A stretch of 45,243 nucleotides of DNA from an uncultured Bacteroidales bacterium (GTDB taxonomy: Bacteria > Bacteroidota > Bacteroidia > Bacteroidales > P3): the NCBI GenBank assembly GCA_937884485.1, contig CALGCG010000098.1:1-45243 (forward strand), given 5' to 3'. Each line of letters opens with the position of its first letter. The first letter of the stretch is position 1. Made by a program: the position numbers and the translations under genes. Positions 34,683 through 43,508 of this stretch are shown piece after piece. The notes below the pieces were generated by a model. It was not told where the DNA came from. It did not search any database and worked only from the letters and a program-made list of their open reading frames with translations.

Positions 34683-35660
34683 ATGATAACAAATAAGCCG
34701 TTGCCTAAGTGGCTTAATGATTATATATTTGGATTTCTAGGGGCAGAAGAGAAACCTGATCCTAAAGAGTTCTGTAAGAATTTAGACTCTGACGACGAAA
34801 AGAACAAAATCTACCTTGGTACTTATTTTCCGAGGAGTTTTGCAGAATCGTTCTGTATACACTCGAATCTTTTTAGCTATGAACCCTACAGAACTCATTT
34901 GGAAAAGAAAGAGGAATTGTCTTTATTAAGTATAGGTTGTGGTACAGGCGGAGATATATTAGGAATGATTTGTGCCATTGCTAATAACCTTCCAAATATT
35001 AACAAATTGCATATAGTCGCATTTGATGGTAATAATATCGCAATTGACTATTTGAGTGACTTGTTAGATTTGAAACCGCTAAAGACAAGGTTTGGCTTCG
35101 CTGATAAGGATATAAAATATGTACCGCTTCCTGTAACATGTGTGGAGGACTTGAGGCATTATATAGACCATATGGGAGATAGCTATGATTTGATAACATC
35201 ATTCAAGTTTGTAAATGAATTGATGGATGCTGGAATACTTAAACAAGATGGATTCAGAGTCCTAGCTGAATTATTAGCTCCCCAATTAAATGAAACAGGA
35301 TTGCTTACGCTTTTGGATGTCACAGATAAGCATTATGATGTGTGGCAATCAAAGAACTTAAATAGTGGGTTGTGCGCATTTTCCAGAGCTAACGATAAGT
35401 TTAAGACATTGCTGCCCACACCATGCCATTTTTATGATAGGAAATGTATTGGAGGCAGGTGCTTTACCAATAAGAGGTTCTTTGGTACTTTTACAGCAGA
35501 TGATAAGGTCGTTTACCGTGTTATTGGAAGAACCGCTTTTGTGGACACTTTGTATGTAAAAATAAGAGAAGGCGTATCTTACGCCAGAAATGTGGATAAT
35601 GAGTATTGTCCAGGGTTTAGGGGACGAACAGTTGCAGATGCCTTTGATATTAATAGTTAA
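34683..35660 (+). CDS. SAM-dependent methyltransferase-like protein
   Basis: A 325-residue class I methyltransferase fold. Motif I is LLSIGCGTGGDILG (81-94); the acidic residue after strand 2 is D115 in VAFDGN; YDLITSFKFVNEL (168-180) is the motif IV region, lacking the DPPY/NPPY of DNA amino-methyltransferases. This argues against a DNA N6-adenine or N4-cytosine enzyme. Several Cys residues (GCGTGG, CHFYDRKCIGGRC) may bind metal in the C-terminal part. The target may be a small molecule, RNA or protein. It is 12 bp before the helicase gene. Confidence 0.7.
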   Translation: MITNKPLPKWLNDYIFGFLGAEEKPDPKEFCKNLDSDDEKNKIYLGTYFPRSFAESFCIHSNLFSYEPYRTHLEKKEELSLLSIGCGTGGDILGMICAIANNLPNINKLHIVAFDGNNIAIDYLSDLLDLKPLKTRFGFADKDIKYVPLPVTCVEDLRHYIDHMGDSYDLITSFKFVNELMDAGILKQDGFRVLAELLAPQLNETGLLTLLDVTDKHYDVWQSKNLNSGLCAFSRANDKFKTLLPTPCHFYDRKCIGGRCFTNKRFFGTFTADDKVVYRVIGRTAFVDTLYVKIREGVSYARNVDNEYCPGFRGRTVADAFDINS

Positions 35661-35672
35661 AAGAAAAAGACA

Positions 35673-36722
35673 ATGGAAGGCGATTTTTATGTTGAGTATG
35701 GGAAGCTTGACGATATTCAAAGGGATATCATTCAAACCCTCTTTCATAGAAGCGAGGTAGTGGGTGGTAGTGCCGGAACGGGGAAATCACTCATCGCATT
35801 ACATAAGTTGGCCCGTGTGCCACAAGGGAAAAGTGCAGCTCTTGTTGTGTTTTCAAAATCATTGAAAAAGTATTTCGAGGATGGAATGAAGGTTCTGCAA
35901 ATACCAGATACAACGGTTTATTACAAACAAGAGTGGGGAACAGGAAGGTATGTTGACTATTTGTTTGTGGACGAGTGCCAGGATTTTACAGCTGAAGAGA
36001 TACAACAATATATAGGTAATTGCGAAAAAGTATTCTTCTTTGGTGATACGAGTCAGACAATTATGGATTTTGACGGCTCCACAAAACAGACAGTGGAGGA
36101 TACTGCCAAGATGGTAGGTGTCCCGGTAGAATATCTAAGAGTTAATTACCGCCTAACGAGAGAAAATGCAATGCTGGCTGAAGTTGTTGGCAAAAGAAAT
36201 GATTTGGTAAAATATTGTAAGAGAAATGGTGTAAAGCCGCAATTGATAGAAGGCGCAACTTTTGATGAACAACTGAGCGCAATTATTGATACAATCAGAA
36301 GTAAAAATCTCACGCGGGTTTGCATTCTTGTTCCATATAATACGACGGCACGTGCAAGTTCTTCGCCCAATAAAGATTCAAAACTATCCGTTGATTATGT
36401 ACGTGACTATTTTGTGGCTCATGGAATGCTGGTGGAACTTAAAAAGAATTCTAATTTAGGCGATACGATGACTCTTGACTTCAATTCTTCTGTACCAAAA
36501 GTAATTCCTTGGCATAGTGTCAAAGGACTGCAATTTAATGATGTCTTTATCCCATTTTGCGAAACATCATATGATGATGTGATGAAAAAAGCGTTGTATG
36601 TGGCAATAACGCGCGCATATAACCGTTTATATATAGGGTATACAGGTCAACCAAATGCAGAGATATTCCCACCTGTAGGCTCTGATGTTTATGCAGGTGA
36701 GACCAAGATAGAAGAAATTTGA
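35673..36722 (+). CDS. UvrD/Rep-type superfamily 1 helicase-like protein
   Basis: A 349-residue SF1 helicase-like protein, about half the usual UvrD size. Motif I GGSAGTGKS (31-39), motif II DECQDF (100-105), motif III GDTSQTI (124-130), motif IV region NYRLTREN (158-165), motif V/VI VKGLQFNDVF (283-292) and VAITRAYNRLY (310-320). The 1B and 2B insertions of UvrD are largely absent. Such minimal forms occur in defence and phage genes. It lies between the methyltransferase (12 bp) and the 688-residue protein (13 bp). Confidence 0.85.
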   Translation: MEGDFYVEYGKLDDIQRDIIQTLFHRSEVVGGSAGTGKSLIALHKLARVPQGKSAALVVFSKSLKKYFEDGMKVLQIPDTTVYYKQEWGTGRYVDYLFVDECQDFTAEEIQQYIGNCEKVFFFGDTSQTIMDFDGSTKQTVEDTAKMVGVPVEYLRVNYRLTRENAMLAEVVGKRNDLVKYCKRNGVKPQLIEGATFDEQLSAIIDTIRSKNLTRVCILVPYNTTARASSSPNKDSKLSVDYVRDYFVAHGMLVELKKNSNLGDTMTLDFNSSVPKVIPWHSVKGLQFNDVFIPFCETSYDDVMKKALYVAITRAYNRLYIGYTGQPNAEIFPPVGSDVYAGETKIEEI

Positions 36723-36735
36723 GTATTAGATTATT

Positions 36736-38802
36736 ATGATATATTATATTCCCATCCATATAGAAAACATTGATAACGTGATTTCTGCTGAAGGGATTTC
36801 ACCGGCGGAAGATTACGTTGTTAGAGGGTATGGATATTCCCGCTATAAAGTATTAAAGGGAATACCTTCTGATAAAGTGGTATGTCTTTATAGTCATATC
36901 CCGTATGTTGATGATGATACGGTCGGGAAAGACCAAATATGCTACGTTGAGATAGATGATAAATGCGTAAAAAAAGAAACTGACGTTGTTTCATTTGATG
37001 GAGGAGTGGCGGTTGTCGGTACTGTTGATTTGCTTCCATGGAATTGTCGTTTCCTCTTCCCAACAGAAGAAACCCTATATCAGGCAGTGATGGATTGCCG
37101 TTCAAGTTTGTGTAATAAGATGTGGGGGTTTTATCGATTCTCGTTGTTGGAAAGCAAACCGGAACCAAGCAAAAAAACAGTTGTCCCTGAGATATGCAAT
37201 AGTATCAAGGATATAAAGTCGGAAGTTAAAAAAAACCGTCTCAAAGGATTTCTCTTTTTATATACTCTTGGTCGTTATATCTCGATTCCACAGACATTAG
37301 CCAACTTGTTACAAATTGAAAAGAGAATGTATGACGTTGCGACCACTATAGCAGGGCTTCAATCATACGAAAAAGAGGGATTCCTGAGACAACTCAATGA
37401 CCTTGAGGTGCAATTTGAGAAATATGACCCAGTGAGAATTGAAGTACAAAAGCAGTGGACTGCCATGATTGAAAGAAGTTTCGCGGGTAAAGATAACCAG
37501 TTGGCTTTTGAAAGTATTGTAAGAGAGTTGGGGGCAGAAGACTTAATGAAATCAAACTTTGCGAAAAAATCTGGCTATAATATCAGACCGCGATTACAGG
37601 TGTCTTTCGCCAGGTATTTTGACTGGGAATATTATAAGAAATCAATAGACGATTATACCCAGAAACAAATTCAATCTTATAGAATGAAAAATGGGGACAC
37701 AAATACCACTGGGGACTTTGGGTTAGAAGGGACGAGGGTTTTCATGAATCCTAAATATGGTTATTTCTATTCCAAGTTAATTACAAATATCATTGAAGGA
37801 CTTGATTGGTTTAATATAGAGAACCTAAGGCTTCATAGGCTTGATTTTGCCTCTGAACTAACACGAATGGCTCGAGATCAGATAATCGAATCTGGCCAAA
37901 CGTGGGAAGGTAGTACGGTCCGTGCATTCTTGAATGATTTAAGGCAACATATTGCCTATGGTGGATTATTTGATATCACTAAAGCGCCTGATATTACACT
38001 AAAGTCCTTGGCTGTTTTCATTCTTAAAGGGGATGACTACGAAGAGATGTTCCGCTATATGGAGAACAATGCACAAATTGATTATCGTTTTGTGCTAGGA
38101 TTATTGGGTGTATGTGTAGGGTATGCTGACTTACCTAAAACACTTATTCAAAGAATGAAACTGGATAGCCAGGGGTTGTCGCGTATCTATTTATCTGCTA
38201 TACATTATTTAGCAGAGATTCCAGATGGCTTTACATTGACGTTACAGCCACATGAGTTCAATAATACACCGAAACCGAATGAAACTTTTGATGGCATTAA
38301 TAAGGTACTAACTGATAAGTCAATAGGACTAACCAAGGCACAGAAAGAGGCTCTTATGAAGATTTGGAAAGAATCAAATGGAAAGGTTGGGAAAGTATTC
38401 TTTGAGCATCTTGCAGAAGTTAAGGGTATAGGCAAAGTTAAACTTGGAAAAATAAAAGAGCAATTGGAGCCGAAGAGTCTGCCCTCTGGAGAGGAGCAAC
38501 TTGAATTGTTTGAAAGGAAACCAGAAGGGACACTTATACAAATTGATTTGACAGCATGGCGGTATATAGAGCCATTGCTTCCAGATGACCGTATTATAAG
38601 GACTAAGGTTAAAGAGGATTTTAAGTGGTTTCTAAGCAGGAAGCGAAGGACAGAAACAAATCAAAGCCTCATTTCTCATTATAAAGAACACCTGTTGCAA
38701 AAAGCATACCCAAAGAATCCAAGATATTCTTGGATGGCTGAATATTTCGGTCATCTTGACATTGATGGTATTATAGAGCAGCTAGAGAAAAATTATCTGT
38801 AA
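36736..38802 (+). CDS. Unknown 688-residue protein with possible HhH motif
   Basis: A 688-residue protein I cannot place. The N-terminal about 110 residues look like an alpha/beta domain (IPIHIENIDNVISAEGISP). The middle is largely helical. AEVKGIGKVKLGKIKEQL (560-577) resembles a helix-hairpin-helix DNA-binding motif. No nuclease or ATPase motif is visible. It sits 13 bp after the helicase and 3 bp before the DUF1848 gene, so it is in the same operon. It may be the scaffold or nucleic-acid-binding part of the system. Confidence 0.6.
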   Translation: MIYYIPIHIENIDNVISAEGISPAEDYVVRGYGYSRYKVLKGIPSDKVVCLYSHIPYVDDDTVGKDQICYVEIDDKCVKKETDVVSFDGGVAVVGTVDLLPWNCRFLFPTEETLYQAVMDCRSSLCNKMWGFYRFSLLESKPEPSKKTVVPEICNSIKDIKSEVKKNRLKGFLFLYTLGRYISIPQTLANLLQIEKRMYDVATTIAGLQSYEKEGFLRQLNDLEVQFEKYDPVRIEVQKQWTAMIERSFAGKDNQLAFESIVRELGAEDLMKSNFAKKSGYNIRPRLQVSFARYFDWEYYKKSIDDYTQKQIQSYRMKNGDTNTTGDFGLEGTRVFMNPKYGYFYSKLITNIIEGLDWFNIENLRLHRLDFASELTRMARDQIIESGQTWEGSTVRAFLNDLRQHIAYGGLFDITKAPDITLKSLAVFILKGDDYEEMFRYMENNAQIDYRFVLGLLGVCVGYADLPKTLIQRMKLDSQGLSRIYLSAIHYLAEIPDGFTLTLQPHEFNNTPKPNETFDGINKVLTDKSIGLTKAQKEALMKIWKESNGKVGKVFFEHLAEVKGIGKVKLGKIKEQLEPKSLPSGEEQLELFERKPEGTLIQIDLTAWRYIEPLLPDDRIIRTKVKEDFKWFLSRKRRTETNQSLISHYKEHLLQKAYPKNPRYSWMAEYFGHLDIDGIIEQLEKNYL

Positions 38803-38805
38803 ATA

Positions 38806-39735
38806 ATGATACTGAGCGTAAGTCGTAGAACAGATATACCGGCATTCTATTCGGAATGGTTTCTGAATAGAATAAGGGAAGGCTATGCCTGTGTACGCAA
38901 TCCCATGAGCTATCACCAAGTGAGTAGGATAGATATTCGCCCGGAGGTTACCGACTGCATTGTGTTCTGGACCAAGAATCCCGCTCCGATAATGAGTAAA
39001 TTGGATGAATTGAAGGATTATCACTACTATTTCCAGTTTACACTGAACCCCTATGGTAAAAACATAGAAACGGCAGTAGCACGGAAAAACGGTATCATAG
39101 ATGTCTTTAAAAGCCTATCGGACAGGATTGGACCAGAGAGAGTTGTTTGGCGCTATGACCCTATTTTTTTTACAAACGAGATAAATTCGGACTATCATCT
39201 GTTGTATTTTGAGAAGTTGTCTTCTATGTTAAAAGGCTATACCCAGCGATGCATCATCAGCTTTCTTGACTTATATAAGAAAACAGAGCGGAATATGTCT
39301 GGCATAGGTGCTTATGTTCCAGATGAGGCAACAATACGAAGGATTGCGACGGAGTTTGCGGCAATTGGAAAGGGGATTAACTTGGAAATCCAGAGTTGTG
39401 CTGAGGCCATTGATTTAGACAAACAGGGCGTAAGTCATGGTCATTGTGTTGACCGTGAGTTGATAGAACAAATTGTCGGTTATCATCTGGAGGTGAAGAA
39501 AGATCACAACCAGCGCAAGGAATGTGGTTGCGTAGAAAGTATCGACATCGGAGAATATAATACATGCATGCATCATTGCTTGTATTGCTATGCTAATTTC
39601 AGCCAGAGTCAGGTGATTCATAAGCATGAATCACATCATGTGGATTCACCTTTGATAGTAGGAAATCTTGGTTCAGACGATATTGTTAAAGACAGGTCGG
39701 TCAAACTGCTGAAGGCACGTGTGCTGTTTGATTAG
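38806..39735 (+). CDS. DUF1848-family radical-SAM-like protein
   Basis: A 309-residue DUF1848 protein. The N-terminal SRRTDIPAF (6-14) is the family start motif, and FWTKNP (54-59) is also typical. The C-terminal cluster has C240-x-C242 and C254-x3-C258-x2-C261, the CX3CX2C pattern of a radical-SAM iron-sulfur cluster, but placed at the C-terminal end rather than the N-terminal. YCYANF follows it. The family is linked to the radical-SAM/TIM-barrel group, with unknown reactions. It is 3 bp after the 688-residue gene and closes the operon; the next gene starts 271 bp on. Confidence 0.8.
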   Translation: MILSVSRRTDIPAFYSEWFLNRIREGYACVRNPMSYHQVSRIDIRPEVTDCIVFWTKNPAPIMSKLDELKDYHYYFQFTLNPYGKNIETAVARKNGIIDVFKSLSDRIGPERVVWRYDPIFFTNEINSDYHLLYFEKLSSMLKGYTQRCIISFLDLYKKTERNMSGIGAYVPDEATIRRIATEFAAIGKGINLEIQSCAEAIDLDKQGVSHGHCVDRELIEQIVGYHLEVKKDHNQRKECGCVESIDIGEYNTCMHHCLYCYANFSQSQVIHKHESHHVDSPLIVGNLGSDDIVKDRSVKLLKARVLFD

Positions 39736-39911
39736 GTATATGAAGTTAAGTGTTATAAGGAGAATGTGCAATTATGACACAAGAGGAATGATGGATAATA
39801 AAGTATAATGAGATGAAATGCTTTGTTAAGGTGTAACGGATGGGGATGTTTCAGGAGTTGCTTGCGTTATGTGAGCAATATAAACATAAGAATTAGTATC
39901 AGAGATTGATT

Positions 39912-40004
39912 AATAATATCAGACCTCACATAAAGGAGGTGTGGGGAAGAAACACTGTGGCCTTGAATCTGGCCTAAGTATTTGTTGAGCGTGGTATTAT
40001 CTGG
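39912..40004 (+). pseudogene. Possible gene remnant before the nuclease gene
   Basis: One frame reads NNIRPHIKEVWGRNTVALNL A, stop, VFVERGIIW. It looks protein-like but matches no family I know. It may be the end of a lost gene. Weak evidence. Confidence 0.25.
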
Positions 40005-40006
40005 TG

Positions 40007-41884
40007 ATGAAAAACAGTTATAATAGGATAGAAGACAAGGATTACGATTATGCCGAGGCTTATAGGCAACTTTTAAAAGTTAGGGATAATAGCAGGGCAA
40101 TTGAAGACATTATCGTTGACCTTAAGGAAGAACTACGGGTAATTAAAGAAGAATCGTTGCTCGTTCACGCCATGCGGTTGATACTTGAATTGGACTATAG
40201 GACGTCATCTCCTCTTTATGAGCACCTTCAATCCCCAATGCGGCAGGCTCTTTATATGATAGATGTATATTACTCTATCGAAAGCAGGGAAGAGTCGGCT
40301 GTGATGAATAAGGAAAGGTGGAACCGAATTGCCATTTTGCTGGAAGAAATTGAAATTACCTACTTCGTTAATATAGGGTTTTCAAACGAAGGGGATTTTT
40401 TTCACGATGAACGTGACAAACAGGTTGAAGTATCTCTTGCCACTTTCATTGGGTATTACAGCAATGCCCTGCTGAGTTATGAAGAGCAAACACTTGACAG
40501 GATTGTAAGATATTTTAAGCCATATAACAATATAATACAAGAACTATACGGATTTTCAATTGACGAAGCGTTGAAATTCATAGCCCACGAGAGAAGAATA
40601 AATAATGATAAACTAAATAACATTGTGTATTCCTCTGTCAAGACTTATTCTTATTATGCCAATAATCCTAGAGAATGGCGGGAACTTACGCAATCGTTTA
40701 TTGACAGAGGAATTACTGATCCGCATGATTGGTGGAACCAGCCTGAACTTAGTGACATGCTAAAATTATTCCAAACCAATTCAGGCGTAATCCATGTACA
40801 TACTAAGGAAGAGTTGCTGGATGTGGATATCAATTCTGATAGTCTGCAACATATTATGTCCTTTTTCTTGTATGATAAAGATGCAGTGCAGGGAGAAACT
40901 ATCTATTATGCAGAAAAACGACACGTTGAATCTCATCCCATAATCCAATATGGTGACAAATTTGTTTGCCCTATCAATAAGTTCTTACTTGAAGGATTAT
41001 ATTTCAGAATAGATGAGGCATTAAAACAGGATGCTGTTTTAGGCCAGAAATACAAACAGAACAAAGACGATGCTTTTGAAAAGAAAGTTTACGATGTGTT
41101 TCGCTCCTTTTTCCCTGAAAAGACGAAGTTCTTTGTCAACTACAGTGTTGATGGAGGTTCGTCGGAAAATGACATGCTGATAATATATCACAATACTTGC
41201 ATAATAGTTGAAATTAAAAACTGTGGTTTTAGGGCGCCATTCCGTGATCCTATAAAAGCATACGATAGAATAAAGCGCGATTATAAGAATGCCATTCAAT
41301 TGGGTTATGACCAATGTAAACGGGTTGAGGATGTTTTATGTTCGGGTTCGGATGTGGATATTGTGGATGCGGCAAATAGGCATAAACTGCTATATCATTT
41401 AAAAGAAAAGAATATTGGAGAGGTTTGGTCAATCGTAGTAACAGATTTCAAGTATGGTACTATACAAACAAATCTGGGTTCTCTGCTGAAAAAAGAAGAA
41501 GATGCATTATATCCTTGGTCGGTATGTATTGATGATCTTGAAGCATTCCTGTTGTTGTTACGAAAAGTCCTGAAGGGCGTTGCTCCGGCTCGTTTTATGG
41601 AATTTTTGGATTATAGAGAGAAAATGCAGGAACGTCTCATTTGTTTTGATGAACTTGAGATATGTGGTTGGTATCTTTGCGACAGAGAACAGTTTAAAAA
41701 ATGTGCGGACATGGATTATACAATAACAACCACACCTACAATGGGAAGCATATTTGACGCTTATTATAGGGTTGGCCTAGGATTTAAGAATGAATTGGAT
41801 ATGGAGTATAAAAAATACTACCAATTACCAGACTACCCAGATCATTTTGGCATTAATGTGATGACAGGAGAACAAATGTTATAA
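40007..41884 (+). CDS. Large protein with PD-(D/E)XK nuclease-like domain
   Basis: A 625-residue protein. From about residue 345 it has a nuclease-like domain: AFEKKVYDVF (helix with E358), SENDMLIIY with D389, and CIIVEIKNCGF with E402 and K404. This E-D-ExK arrangement is that of NERD-like and restriction-endonuclease-like PD-(D/E)XK proteins. The N-terminal about 340 residues are mostly helical and not recognised; the C-terminal 150 have no motif. ATG 40007 is chosen over a GTG at 40004. It stands alone, separated by 271 bp and 576 bp from its neighbours, and may be a single-gene defence protein. Confidence 0.65.
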   Translation: MKNSYNRIEDKDYDYAEAYRQLLKVRDNSRAIEDIIVDLKEELRVIKEESLLVHAMRLILELDYRTSSPLYEHLQSPMRQALYMIDVYYSIESREESAVMNKERWNRIAILLEEIEITYFVNIGFSNEGDFFHDERDKQVEVSLATFIGYYSNALLSYEEQTLDRIVRYFKPYNNIIQELYGFSIDEALKFIAHERRINNDKLNNIVYSSVKTYSYYANNPREWRELTQSFIDRGITDPHDWWNQPELSDMLKLFQTNSGVIHVHTKEELLDVDINSDSLQHIMSFFLYDKDAVQGETIYYAEKRHVESHPIIQYGDKFVCPINKFLLEGLYFRIDEALKQDAVLGQKYKQNKDDAFEKKVYDVFRSFFPEKTKFFVNYSVDGGSSENDMLIIYHNTCIIVEIKNCGFRAPFRDPIKAYDRIKRDYKNAIQLGYDQCKRVEDVLCSGSDVDIVDAANRHKLLYHLKEKNIGEVWSIVVTDFKYGTIQTNLGSLLKKEEDALYPWSVCIDDLEAFLLLLRKVLKGVAPARFMEFLDYREKMQERLICFDELEICGWYLCDREQFKKCADMDYTITTTPTMGSIFDAYYRVGLGFKNELDMEYKKYYQLPDYPDHFGINVMTGEQML

Positions 41885-41901
41885 AATTGAAAGGGGAAAA
41901 G

Positions 41902-41970
41902 TCGATAATGAGCGAATATCTAAGAATTTGTAGATATTGTTTGGCTATCTGAGAATAATTAGATTGTTTA
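41902..41970. repeat. Imperfect ~69-bp direct repeat, copy 1
   Basis: Aligned without gaps to 44131-44199; by hand count 51 of 69 positions agree. The best-conserved part is the inverted repeat AATATCTA-N8-TAGATATT (41915-41922 and 41931-41938). Before it is TCGATAAT, after it TATCT, AGAA and TAGAT are shared. The copies flank the XRE-ImmA/PIN pair. Confidence 0.7.
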
Positions 41971-42391
41971 AATATATATCATGTTTCTTGACGAAATAAT
42001 GATTCGATAGGCTACTTAACTTCGTTGACTTTGCTTGCGCTCTGGATGGCTCAAGCGAGTTCGGCTCTCCTCTCGCTTACTCGCAAAATTTGGCAGGTTC
42101 ACCATGTATAAAAACGAAAAAAATAGTATAACAACCATTACAATTATTGCTTTGAAAACTAGTTGGTTAATGGTTAAACTGCCCTCTGGAAAAAAGTTTG
42201 AAAAAAGTGGCCATCACGATGGCGAAAAACACTCCGTTTATTGACATTATATAGATAGTACGGTTTGTTCGCTTCGCTCAGAGGGAACGGGGAACGGACA
42301 CCTGCCTCGAGTTACTTGAGTGGATAAGTGAGGGAATAAAACGGAGACGGATGGGGCGGAAAACAAAAAAAACTTAAAAAATACATGAATA

Positions 42392-42428
42392 GTGTGCAGA
42401 TTAAGAAAATATTTGTATTTTTGCACAC
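42392..42428 (+). promoter_or_regulatory. Promoter and 7-bp inverted repeat before the XRE-ImmA gene
   Basis: TATTTTTG (42416-42423) matches the Bacteroidetes -7 consensus TAnnTTTG. GTGTGCA (42392-42398) and TGCACAC (42422-42428) form a perfect inverted repeat with a 23-nt spacer that spans the core promoter. The most likely reading is an operator for the XRE protein encoded 33 bp downstream (autoregulation). No clear -33 TTTG was seen. Confidence 0.55.
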
Positions 42429-42460
42429 CAATTCATAGTATCAAATAAAAAGGTTGGGTT

Positions 42461-43507
42461 ATGGAAAATGTTTTTGCACAACGTCTTATAAATGCCCGGA
42501 GGATTCGTGGAGTTTCTCAAAGGGAGCTTTGCGCGAGGCTTGACGGGCGTATTTCAAGCAATGCTATCGCAAAATACGAGACGGCCAAGATGATTCCGTC
42601 AAGCCAGAACCTGATTGCCATAGCGGAAGCCCTTGACTTCGGAATCGATTATTTCTTCAGACCGTTCACTGTCAGTATCGACTTCAATAGCTTCGAGTTC
42701 CGCAAGCGGTCAAGTCTCTCCACCAAAAAGGAGACCGCCATCAAGGAACGCATTGCCCTGTCGATTGAGAAATATACCGAGATAGAAAGCATCACCCATG
42801 ACGAGGTTCAGTTTAGCCTCAATTACGACCAGGTACTGCTGGGCAGTGACAACGACGCACGATCGCTCGGGGCCCGTTTCCGTCAGGACTTGGACCTGGG
42901 AACTGACTGCATCTCCACTCCCATCGAGGTGCTTGAGAATCATGGGGTGAAGGTGATAGAGATTGAGGCTGACCCGAAATTCGACGGCAGTTGTGTGAAG
43001 AACATTGGTCTGCCGGTGATTGTGCTTAACCGGAACATTATCCCCGAACGTCGCCGTTTGACGCTCTTCCACGAACTGGCCCATCTGCTGTTGCGGTTTG
43101 AAGAGGGTGCCGACGTGGAACGCCTGTGTAACGTGTTTGCCAACGAGGTGCTGCTGCCTTCGGCTGTGCTGAAGTCGCTGCTGGGCGAGCATCGCAAGAG
43201 CCTCTCTTGGAAAGAGCTGAAGCTGATACAGGAGAGCTATGGTATTTCGGTTGATGCTATTCTTGTGAAGGCTAAGCAGATAGGCATCATAAGCGAAGCT
43301 GCGCACAGGTCTTTGTGCATCGAGTTGAACCGTAATCCGGAACTGAAGCAACGGGTGCAGGAGAGTGTGTATCAGAAGGAAGTGTCGTCGCGTTTTGAGC
43401 GACTGGTTTGCAAGGCCCTGTCTGACAATCTGATTACCGTGTCGAAAGCGGCAGACCTGCTGGACTGCTCAGTTGACGAAGTGAATGCGCAAATGTCGTT
43501 GGCGTGA
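42461..43507 (+). CDS. XRE-family regulator with ImmA/IrrE metallopeptidase domain
   Basis: A 348-residue protein. Residues about 6-65 are a helix-turn-helix (RRIRGVSQRELCARLDGRIS), followed by a linker and an ImmA/IrrE zinc peptidase domain with HELAH (204-208) and E229 (FANEVLLP) as third ligand. The C-terminus has a helical region. Such proteins repress a promoter and are released by proteolysis or by a signal; several act as antitoxin-like regulators or in phage and conjugative element control. The PIN gene begins 1 bp after its stop. The promoter above overlaps an inverted repeat that this protein may bind. Confidence 0.9.
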   Translation: MENVFAQRLINARRIRGVSQRELCARLDGRISSNAIAKYETAKMIPSSQNLIAIAEALDFGIDYFFRPFTVSIDFNSFEFRKRSSLSTKKETAIKERIALSIEKYTEIESITHDEVQFSLNYDQVLLGSDNDARSLGARFRQDLDLGTDCISTPIEVLENHGVKVIEIEADPKFDGSCVKNIGLPVIVLNRNIIPERRRLTLFHELAHLLLRFEEGADVERLCNVFANEVLLPSAVLKSLLGEHRKSLSWKELKLIQESYGISVDAILVKAKQIGIISEAAHRSLCIELNRNPELKQRVQESVYQKEVSSRFERLVCKALSDNLITVSKAADLLDCSVDEVNAQMSLA

Positions 43508-43508
43508 T

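Larger units (their letters stand above)
41885..42460. other. Gene-free region with repeat, debris and promoter
   Basis: The region carries, in order: the first copy of a ~69-bp direct repeat with a conserved hairpin (41902-41970), intergenic debris with words such as 'taacttcgttgactttg' and 'gctctcctctcgctt' (42010-42090), and the promoter and inverted repeat of the XRE-ImmA gene (42392-42428). A 69-codon open frame at 42035-42244 overlaps debris and is not believed to be a gene. Confidence 0.6.

Noticed and set aside
34683..35660. DNA-modifying methyltransferase of a restriction system
   Set aside because: The SAM site is clear, but the DPPY/NPPY motif of amino-methyltransferases and the PC motif of C5 enzymes are missing, and no restriction subunit is next to it.
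42035..42244. 69-codon open frame before the XRE-ImmA gene
   Set aside because: It lies in repetitive intergenic debris, has no ribosome-binding site or protein-like pattern, and ends in an AT-rich stretch.
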